From assembly GCA_964017185.1 (NCBI GenBank), contig OZ024869.1, forward strand, positions 66,558,315-66,622,314: DNA of 64,000 nt, in the 5' to 3' direction. A model generated the notes under the pieces. The model searched no databases. It worked only from the letters and a program-made list of their open reading frames with translations, and was not told where the DNA came from. Position numbers and translations under genes: made by a program. Below are positions 56,269 through 64,000 of this stretch, piece after piece (positions within the stretch are counted from its first letter, which is position 1; each line of letters starts with the position of its first letter). Source of the stretch: Rugalucina vietnamica. Lineage: Eukaryota; Mollusca; Bivalvia; Lucinida; Lucinidae.

Positions 56269-56436
56269 CACAGTCTGGTTCCCTGCTATCCCAAGAACCA
56301 TCTGTGTTACAGGTCAGCTGAGGTGATCCAGCGAGGGAGGAACCAATATCACAAGTGAAGCTGGCAACCGTCACCAAACCATTTGTTGATAGATTTAAAG
56401 TGCCATTGTCTGGACTAGATAGCTCTGGACACACAA
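56269..56436 (-). CDS. Sushi domain exon (a-type)
   Basis: 168 nt, phase 1-1, acceptor ending ttcag, donor gtaagg. The peptide VCPELSSPDNGTLNLSTNG ... TCDIGSSLAG ... LTCNTDGSWDSREPDC is a complete CCP module with two possible N-glycosylation sequons (NGT and NLS). A MITE-B copy lies directly downstream (55872-56127). Confidence 0.92.
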
Positions 56437-56762
56437 CTGAAACAGTCAGTGGAGGATACTTAGGAGATAACTGTATTCAAATTTTTTCATTTGGGGCGGT
56501 ATATTGTCTGATATATGTTGGGTTTTACCCCAAAATATCATGCTTTATCAAGCAAGTATGTAAAAGTCAGGCTAACCTGAGTATGGGATTTACCTACGCA
56601 GTAGCAATCTTCAGGTCACATGCAATTCTTTTGGTTCAACAATTCAGTACCACATGTCTGATACCGCAATTCGGAGTCGAGCTTATATAATATGAACTTA
56701 GGCACTGCCTAGAACGGGCATGCCATCATGATTTTGAAATTATTATTGATTTAACAACTACT

Positions 56763-57000
56763 AAACTCCGTGGTGCAGTGGTTAAGTCACTCGCCTTGTA
56801 AACCAGGGGTCGCAGGTTCGATCACATGCTTCTCCTAAAACAACAACAAAAATCAACCTCCCGGTTGAGCCTTCGGGTGCTCCCGGAACAACAAACCCAT
56901 AAAAAAACAACCTACTATAGTACTGGTCTCGCCCAGGAAAAAAAAGCATAAAAAAAGAAAAAAAAAAAAAAGAAAGAAAAAAAACTACTAAACAAAACTT
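56763..57000 (+). mobile_element. tRNA-Thr-derived SINE
   Basis: The head ctccgtggtgcagtggttaa g, the loop ccttgtaaaccagggg (TGT anticodon position) and box B ggttcgatcac resemble tRNA-Thr. A non-tRNA body and an A-rich tail (56938-56998) follow. Not a functional tRNA. Confidence 0.75.
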
Positions 57001-57013
57001 ACTGTAAAAGTAT

Positions 57014-57655
57014 ATGTTGTGCCATTGTCCTGTCCTCCCCTATCCAATACCCTACCCTACCCTTACTCCTACCCTAACTTTACTCCTACCATTACACCAA
57101 ACCACCTACCCAACACCTTACCTCCTACCCTATCCTTACGACTTCCCCCTACTCCAAATCCTTCCCCTACCATACCCTTACTCCTACCCCTACACATAAC
57201 CTCCTACCCTACACATAACCTCCTACCCTACCCTACCCTACTCGTACCCATACTCTACCCTTACTCATACTCTTTGCCCTAACCCTTACTCCTTCCCTTA
57301 TCCTACCAATACTATACCCTAACTTTTACCTACCCAAACTCTTACCCCTACCAGGCTACCCTTACTACCATTGCTGCTACTCCTTAACCTACCATACCCT
57401 TACTCCTACTTCTACCCTACCAGTATTCATATCCGACCCTACCAAACCCTATCCTTACTACTTACTCTACTCTACCCTTACTCATTACTCTACCCTACCC
57501 TTACTCCTTGCCGTGCCCTACCCCACCTAGCCCTACCCTACCAAACCCTATCATTACTCCTACTACTTACCCTACTCTACCCTTACCTTACTCATTACTC
57601 TACCCTACCCTTACTCCTACCCCTCTCTTCACTATCCCTACCTTACCTAGCACCA
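57014..57655. repeat. CCCTTACTCCTACC-type low-complexity tract
   Basis: About 640 bp of C/T/A-only sequence on the plus strand, built from taccctac, ccttactcct and similar words. It gives false Pro/Tyr/Leu-rich ORFs. Confidence 0.92.
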
Positions 57656-57839
57656 GGGTGTTGAGTATTAATTTAGGGGGCCAATGTCCCACTACTGACA
57701 ACTCCTAAACAACATTCTGACAAAATAGGACAATATCAGGAACAAGAAATATTTATTAATTTTGGGGGACATCATGGTCCCCTCTCTGAACAGAACTGGG
57801 TATTTTGGGGGTCATTTTTGGGCCAAAACGTTCATTTTG

Positions 57840-58345
57840 TGCGCCAGGTAAAACCCTCGGGTAGCTGACTGAAGAACGAACGACTCACGGAGCCAAAACG
57901 ACCAGTTACTTGCATTTGGATGTCCGATTTAAGGTTGTATCGGCGATTCGCGGCCGAAACGACCGGATTTCGCTATTTAGACGCATCGTTCCGGCCCGTT
58001 CTGGTTCCGGTAAATAGTAACACCGGATATTAGAAGAATTTCGCGCGTGACTGTGACGTAATTTTTATTTATTTTTTGTAACTTTAGAAAGAAAGTTGAT
58101 CTGAATCTGAATAGTTTACTGGTGACACGCCAAATGACATTATTTCACCAGGGGGTTGGATGTAACGACTCGCGGCCGAATCGACCCACTTTCGCTATTA
58201 AGATGCACCTGTTTCGCTAAATTGTGATACCCGATTATGGCGATAATCGAGCATTCTCGCGTGAAGAAGTGACGTAACCTGTTTTTTGGGTTTTTTTTTT
58301 TTTGTAATTTTGCAAACAAAATTGATCTCAAGTGAAACGAAAAAA
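57840..58345. repeat. Two diverged ~215-bp direct repeats
   Basis: Units near 57945-58115 and 58165-58335 share cgactcgcggccgaa(t/a)cgac-type, tttcgctatt(t/a)agac, tgacgtaa, attttg..gttgatct. CpG-rich compared with the surroundings. Confidence 0.65.
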
Positions 58346-58499
58346 TATATTGTCCACAAAGAAGCTAAACTGTATAATCGTGGGTGGAAAAAGGATGTAT
58401 ATTTTATCTAGAACTACCGATGGGATAGCGAATTATCGCGAGATAGGGAGATTAGCGATATCCCCCGAGACTAGGACCGGACGTTCAGGTGCACAAAGT

Positions 58500-59340
58500 T
58501 AGTTAGGCAAACAACATCAGAGTTCATTTACCCGTGTGTACGCGTTACCTATAGGCGGGCACGCAGCTGGGCCTTCGGCCCAGCCTCAGTGCGCTTCGCG
58601 CACTTCGTGCCATGCCCGTATAAAAGGCAAGCAAGCATTAACAATCAAAGTCTAGATGACCTATTCACATCTGTTCATACTCAGACAATACCATGACATG
58701 CATCGCTATTATGCTTGGAAAGGTACAAGTAGGCAAAGATCAGGAAAAGGCGCAATCAGAAAAAGATTCCCACTCCAAAACCCGAGGTGGGAAAAAACCA
58801 AACTAACAATCAGGTACTTATACCATGAAACATATCGTAAGCCGAATGAGCAGCTATTTTCCCAATAGGTGGCCACTCAGTTACCTTTACTTAATTAAAA
58901 TATGAAAACACACATAAGGCGCCAACAGCACAAAAAATGTTAAACACCAAGACATAAAACAAAAAGAACCACCACAGAAGTATCGCCTTGGAACGATCAG
59001 TAACACAAAGTTACTGGCGGGCTTAAACCGATTTTACAGGATCCTAACCTCGCCCTCAGCTTAAAAAATTCATGCACCGTTTCATGCTTGCTACAGCCTA
59101 TTCACTGATGCTGAACGGCATTCATAGTTTAGTAGTCCGACTGTAGGGTTGATCGCCAGGTTAGCCAAAGCAATTCAAGATAGTAGAAGTGAGCTGCCCC
59201 CAAGAAAGAGCCAAAGTTGTTATTTTTATTTTATGTAAATGGTAGAAGTGTGTACATATTGTTTCTTGTGATAAGTTTTAAGCTTTCGAGATATGATTGG
59301 TATTTTGTTTGTGATAATTGAATAAACCATTTCTAAATTT
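58500..59340 (+). repeat. Possible retroelement end/LTR-like segment
   Basis: 58555-58625 holds short perfect hairpins (gctgggccttcggcccagc, gtgcgcttcgcgcac) followed by the TATA-like gtataaaaggc. The later part shares ggtgggaaa..ccaa and cccaataggtggccact with 590-745. An AATAAA lies near 59322. No protein domain recognised. Confidence 0.4.
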
Positions 59341-59564
59341 ATCAACTTGTTTTTTGTGTATAAATTGGGGAATTTATTTTACACGTTCCCACTGTATATA
59401 TGATGATATTACACCCAAAATGAAAAATTTAAATATTGTTATCCCCATTGTAATGAATTTTTTACTATAAATATTGAAAATGCACTTGTTTGTACTATGA
59501 TGAGTTCATTAATCTTGCTCAAAGACACAACTTGGTGGCACCAGTGGGGTTGGGATCCGGGGCC

Positions 59565-59793
59565 GAGGTTATAAAACTTTTTTCATGCTCAGCTCAGCTG
59601 AGACTAAAATTTATCCTGCACATAAATGTTAAAATGCCAACAATTGTTGGCATTTTAACATTTATGAGCAGGATATTACAAGATTTGGTGATCTAAACCT
59701 GAAATTTCAGTTTATTTGGACTCTTTTATCATTTATGAGCAGTTGAAATCTTATGCTCAGCTGAGTTGAGCATGAAAAAAGTTTTATAACCTC
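59565..59793. mobile_element. MITE-D copy, best hairpin
   Basis: Ends gaggttataaaactttttt and aaaaaagttttataacctc. The centre is an exact inverted repeat, cataaatgttaaaatgccaa / ttggcattttaacatttatg. Confidence 0.9.
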
Positions 59794-59973
59794 TAAGGAG
59801 CCCGACCTCTAGATACAGAGTTAATATTAACCACTTGATTACCACACTCCCCCTAATTAATGTAAAGAATCATGCCACTATTACTCATTTGTGTTTTGGC
59901 TTTACTTCCCACCAAAAAGCTAAAGTTACTTCAATTGAAAGTCTCAGCTGAGGAACTGAAGACATCTGGTCCC

Positions 59974-60160
59974 GAGGTTATAAAACTTTTCATGCTCAGC
60001 TCATAAATGTTAAAATGCCAACATTTTACATTTATAAGCAGGATAAATTACAGGCTTGATGATCTAAACCTGAAATTTCAATTTATTTGGGCTATTTCAG
60101 CATTCATGAGCAGTTGGAATTTTTGTCTCAGCTGAGCTGAGCATGAAAAGTTTTATAACT
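59974..60160. mobile_element. MITE-D copy, shortened
   Basis: Ends gaggttataaaacttttcat and gcatgaaaagttttataact; the central arm is partly deleted. Confidence 0.83.
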
Positions 60161-60246
60161 TTGTGGTCAGGAATCGAGCCAAAGACTCCTGCTTTTTAAC
60201 CAGCACACAACTGAGGCTGAGACTAATTATTTACAACGGGACATTA

Positions 60247-60458
60247 GGTTAAAAAACCTTTTTCATGCTCACTTAGCTGAGCATGAAATTTAAACAGCTC
60301 ATAAATATGTAAATAGTTCAAATTAACTCACATTTCAGATATAGATCTCCAAAGCAAGTAATTTATCTAATGTTAAACAATTGTTGGCATTTTAACTCTT
60401 ATGAGCAGGATTAATTTATGTTTTGGCTGAATTGAGCATGAAATAGTTTTACAACCTC
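60247..60458. mobile_element. MITE-D copy, diverged
   Basis: Ends aggttaaaaaacctttttca and gcatgaaatagttttacaacc; retains caattgttggcattttaact and tgagcaggatt. Confidence 0.75.
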
Positions 60459-60546
60459 AGAGCCAGTGTTTCCCCATTGACTGTGCAGCTGATGTTGGAC
60501 CTTCTATTTTCACTTTACTAATTAGAAATCCCATGGTGGCCCCATG

Positions 60547-60759
60547 GAGCCACGTCATGAGAAAAACAATGTTTTGAATATGTGAAAACAAAGGCGCAGA
60601 TCAGCTTTGCAGTAAATGCGAAGCTGATCAGCGCTTTTGTTTTCGCTACACGGATAGTACAATTCCTTTACTTTCTAAATCCAAACATTTCCAGGCTCTA
60701 GCTGGTTTGTGTCAGACCTGCTTGGAAACCACATTGTTGGTTTTCTCATGACAAGGCTC
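60547..60759. mobile_element. MITE-A copy
   Basis: Ends GAGCCACGTCATGAGAAAA and GGTTTTCTCATGACAAGGCTC; hairpin gatcagctttgcagtaaatg. A decayed fragment of another copy follows near 60865-60930. Confidence 0.88.
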
Positions 60760-61188
60760 AAATGTTACTGACATGCAAACCCTTGTGCTCAAAATGGTAA
60801 TTATCATTGTTTAAACTGATCATCTATCATAAAATATCAAATGAGGGTGTCTAATCCATAATTATGAGCCAATTTTTTGTCATGAGAAAAATATGCTTTC
60901 TGAAGTTAAGATCAGCTCTGACACATGAATGCTGAGGGCCAGGAATTTTAGCTTAAGAAAGCAATGATATAACACATTACATTAAATTCATGACACACAC
61001 ATAGGGAAAATCTGCATTTTACATAATAAACATTATGAGTTTTTGTTTTTTTGTTGTTGTTTTTTTTTTTTTTTTTTTTGCATATTAAAAATATTGTAGC
61101 AGTAGGCTCTCAATGACATCTCAAAGCTATTTGGAATGATTTTTTGTAAGACCAGGGGTTTGTCTCTCATGACATCCTACAATCTTAC

Positions 61189-61356
61189 CACATGATGGGG
61201 CAGGGACATCCCAGATCCCTTGGTCAGAACATGCCAGCTCCCTACTCCCTACTACTGACCCTCCAACATCACATGCTATGGTTGCTATGGTTGCGAGACC
61301 ATTGGTTGTCAGGACAATGCTTCCATTACTAGGGACTGCAAGGTCTTCACATTTAG
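61189..61356 (-). CDS. Sushi domain exon (most upstream seen, a-type)
   Basis: 168 nt, phase 1-1, acceptor ...ttattttcag, donor gtaaga. The peptide runs KCEDLAVPSNGSIVLTTNG ... ACDVGGSVVG ... LACSDQGIWDVPAPSC. Four Cys and the Trp are present. The usual aromatic after Gly in the G-Y/F-x-L-x-G motif is replaced (GGSVVG). It is separated from the next sushi exon by almost 5 kb of repeats, so it could belong to a different transcript, but the phase fits. Confidence 0.82.
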
Positions 61357-61427
61357 CTGAAAATAAATAATACCCTGTATATCCTGTGGAGATAAATGAA
61401 ACTAGAAAATGGCCCCAACAGGTTTAA

Positions 61428-61540
61428 GGCCGCCTCCATGGCCGAGTGGTTGAGAGCACTGGTTTTATTACTGTGCTTAATCATTTGATCATCTCACCAC
61501 AGTGTCTGATGTGGGTTTGAGGGAAACATGTGAGACTCAC
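61428..61540 (+). mobile_element. tRNA-Ser-like SINE fragment
   Basis: ggccgcctccatggccgagt ggttgagagcactgg resembles the 5' half of tRNA-Ser/Leu with box A. The 3' half is degenerate. Confidence 0.55.
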
Positions 61541-61960
61541 TGAAAATGCCTGAAAAATGACTAAGTTAAAATTGTAAAAAAATGACAAAAAAATAATCTG
61601 AGGATTACATCAAAACCTCACGCATGTCTTCAAAGCATGTCTAAAACACCTGTATGAAACTGTAGGAGTTGCGCACACAAGGTACCTAATTTTCATTGTG
61701 AAAATGTCCGAAAAAAGGGACATTTATCTGCGGAGTATATCCCAACCATATACATATCTTCTAAGCATGGTCACAATATCTGTAAAGTTGCAAAAGTATC
61801 AGTATTAAACTGTAGAAGGAGTTGCGCACACAAGGTACCTTCTATTCATTCATTAAAATGCCCGAAAAATGACAAGGTTAAAACTAAAAAAAAAAAAAAA
61901 AATGACAAAAAATAATCTGAGGATTATATCCAAACCACCTGCATATCTTCAGACCATGAC
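61541..61960 (-). repeat. R3-type fragment
   Basis: aatgcctgaaaaatgactaa and gtaggagttgcgcacacaag units shared with 36520-37330. Confidence 0.72.
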
Positions 61961-62300
61961 ATCAGGGTTCCCACGCTCCAGCGGTATCAAAGTTTTCTGA
62001 CACTTCCCTGATTTTTCCCTGACAAATATCTGATTTTCCCTGACACTTCATAGACATTACAACCAATGATTTCCTCCTATCAAACAACTACAAAGCAAAT
62101 GCATAATTATAATAGCCATAAAAGTACTGATTTAGGCAAAAAAAATAATATAATTGTTTCTCAGGCCCCGCCGCATCTCTTTCAGACCCACCGCATTACC
62201 CTTATTTATTGCTCAAAATAAAAAAAAAAAATACAGAAACCTCCGCATTTGTCTTAAAACCTTCACTCTTGTCACTTTTTCCGCTCGCTGTTTTCAGAAA
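61961..62300. repeat. ttttccctgac-type dispersed repeat
   Basis: ggttcccacgctccagcggt then several ttccctga(c/t) words (61995-62060). No exon recognised. Confidence 0.4.
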
Positions 62301-63581
62301 AACGACTGCGATGTAGTCTGCGCATGACGGCTAGTAACACAGTATTCGTTGTGACACGGTCCCGGGACATTTTGAGCCGTAACCAAAAGGACCGAACTGC
62401 TTTGTCATGATGTGCAGGTACAGTATATGGTAATGTCTGTTAGAGGTATTCAATTTTTAGTCAAAAACACATAGGGTCTAGGTAGCAATCCCGCATTCTA
62501 CTGTCCATGTACAGTTTACGTACGAACTTTAGTTGGGCTAAATTACATGCGGTCAATATTCTGATGCTTGTTTCAGCTGTTTCAGCTGTTTATATCATAA
62601 GGTTTAGGATAGCCACTGAATAATTGTATTAAACATTTTACCCTTGTGTTCCTTTATACTAATTAAACATTAATTTTATGTCCGAGTAAAAAAAAAACTT
62701 GTGGAGAGGAAAAATGAAATATTGTTTCCCGGGCATTTGCCAAGGCGCAGTTTTCTTACAGTTTCTCTTTTAAGTACTTTAAAAATGAATAAACACATTT
62801 GAAACCGAAAATTGTGTTTTTGATAGCCTAATGTGTATGAACCATGTCTTCTGCTCAAAATTTGTGTATACTCGTGAGTAATAATATTGTCATCGCAGTA
62901 ATTTTTAGGCGACGCAATCCATTGCTCGCCAAGCATGAATGACACTCAAATTATCTTAATCCATAATAGTTGTGAAAATAAGCCGAGCGATACATGTTAT
63001 CGCACTCGTGACTAGGGGATTATTGGTAGACCGTAAAGTTACCATAAACATTGGGTTATTATAGGCTAGTGATGACATGTTGGTCAATGATTTCGTCAAC
63101 AATTATTGTGGTCCAAAACATTAGGACACCTACATGTAAAACTTTTCTTATTATTGTCTTTCACATTTAATATTCGCGATTGAGAACGGTAATGTCCAGG
63201 AAGGTATATAAACGTTCACGCTGAAAAACAATGTGATTTCTTTACTTTCCCGCTGGGAAAATGAGTTTTTTGAGCATCCGCAAGAATCCTTTGTGGAATA
63301 ATATAATTAGTCATGCCATGTAAGTTGTATGTTCGTAAAGTGTTCCGCCGTTGACTTACCGGCACACCTCGTTTTAACCCTGAGTAAGGGTATTGCAATC
63401 ACCAGACTCTAATCATCTAACGATAAAACTACACAGCCCGTCACCAACCACCACCTTAACGTAATAATTGTATTCCCATCACTGAAGTTATCTTTTTGGG
63501 AGAAGAGATGCCAGTGCTTGCTTTATGAATGATGAGCGCCAAGGAAGGTATTTTTGGTACCATTTTTAATGTTTTTGGTAT
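62301..63581. other. Upstream intron or 5' region of sushi gene, nothing recognised
   Basis: No sushi exon, signal-peptide exon or promoter could be supported here. An imperfect 'aaaagtta' and other AT-rich stretches only. Confidence 0.4.
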
Positions 63582-63656
63582 CGCGTGGCCCGAGATCCAA
63601 CCCGATACCTCCCGTGCCCGAAGCGAATGCTCTAATCATTTCGCTATCATATGATC
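63582..63656 (-). pseudogene. tRNA-Pro(CGG)-like pseudogene or SINE head
   Basis: The minus strand reads gatagcgaaatgattagagc (box A-like), attcgcttcgggcacgggag (anticodon arm with CGG), and gggttggatctcgggcc (box B-like). The acceptor stem does not pair well, so a decayed tRNA or tRNA-derived SINE is likelier than a working gene. Confidence 0.5.
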
Positions 63657-64000
63657 ACCGATGTGTGATCGGTACAATGTTCAAACTTTCATTCGAGTGA
63701 AATTAGAAAATAATAAGGACAAGAATAGAATGTGTTTCTCCTGACAGAGAAAGAATCTACAAAACTTGCTGACACAACATACAGTGGATTTCGATTCTTT
63801 TCCGACAAGTTAATAAATGTCTTGACAATAATTACTAATTGACGTCGTCATTCGCTATCTCATGGGCCAATGGGCGGAGATTATGACTCGTGTTGAGATG
63901 TACTCAGAGAGCATGATAATCATGATAATTGGGGGGGAACTTGTCCTGACTGATGTTCTCAAATCTATTGTTATCGAATTAAGTGTTAGACCAATAGGTA

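Larger units (their letters stand above)
37539..61356 (-). other. Multi-sushi (CCP) type I membrane protein gene (gene span)
   Basis: Gene-level entry. Sixteen exons join in phase 1 into 5045 coding nt (about 1680 residues), open throughout. The parts are 25 sushi domains (each with four Cys, a Trp near the third-fourth Cys, and G-Y/F-x-L-x-G), a transmembrane helix, and a cytoplasmic tail ending at the stop at 37539-37541. Domain order from the N-terminal side is 61189(a), 56269(a), 55339(b), thirteen in 51339-53495, 50876(c), 49930(a), 48995(b), 46972(c), 43464(a), 42083(b), 41077(c), 40407(a), 39753(b). No signal-peptide exon was found up to 64000, so the N-terminus is outside the window or unrecognised. 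Similar arrays occur in complement receptors, selectins, CSMD and SVEP1-like proteins. I cannot assign an orthologue; a role in adhesion or recognition is inferred. Confidence 0.9.

Noticed and set aside
57014-57708. Pro/Tyr/Leu-rich ORFs
   Set aside because: They come from the C/T/A low-complexity tract; three frames are open because G is absent, not because of selection.
62676-62945. Candidate first exon or signal peptide of the sushi gene
   Set aside because: The ORF has no N-terminal hydrophobic segment with a cleavage site and no phase-1 donor at a fitting place.

Overview
This window is animal nuclear DNA: intron-rich, AT-rich, and packed with non-autonomous transposons. It is probably from a bivalve or other mollusc. 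That assignment is an inference from the gene set and the repeat style; no diagnostic marker was seen. It carries the 3' parts of two protein-coding genes that converge tail to tail. No rRNA, functional tRNA, CRISPR array or bacterial-style operon was recognised.

Gene 1 (+ strand, exons between 2862 and 29777) is the C-terminal part of a mitochondrial calcium uptake protein of the MICU2/MICU3 type, closest to MICU3. Exons lie at 2862-2944, then 5961-6041 or 20175-20240, then 25771-26037, 26732-26840, 28743-28900 and 29703-29777 (stop). The two exons at 5961 and 20175 are both phase 0, have good splice sites and start with the same L-E-S-x-F pattern, so they look like alternative, perhaps mutually exclusive, exons. 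The 5' end lies before the window.

Gene 2 (- strand, exons between 61356 and 37539) encodes a large type I membrane protein: at least 25 sushi (CCP) domains, one transmembrane helix and a Ser/Thr/Pro- and Lys-rich cytoplasmic tail of about 215 residues. The coding part seen is 5045 nt (about 1680 residues). The signal peptide and N-terminus are not in view. From domain 6 onward the domains repeat in a three-domain a-b-c cycle. Thirteen consecutive domains sit in one 2157-nt exon, while every other domain has its own phase 1-1 exon of 159-168 nt. One c-type exon (46972-47133) is followed in its intron by exactly seven 160-bp tandem copies of its 3' part plus donor site. Two neighbouring exons also have decayed copies just past their donors. 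CCP arrays on a membrane anchor suggest adhesion or complement-receptor-like recognition, but the ligand cannot be read from sequence.

The rest is repeats. There are about 20 copies of a ~220-bp palindromic MITE (called MITE-A here; 4-bp target duplications), one of which supplies the pyrimidine tract of a MICU acceptor. There are nine copies of a second hairpin MITE (MITE-B) and six of a third (MITE-D). Longer elements built of tandem units (R1, R2, R3) are full of AGGTCA-type half-sites. Other elements include two mariner-like MITEs with TA duplications, a 2.2-kb foldback element nested in an R1 copy, a TTAA-flanked element full of ACGATTC motifs, several tRNA-derived SINEs, and simple-sequence tracts. 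MITE-A/B/C/D and R1/R2/R3 are local labels for this report, not database names.
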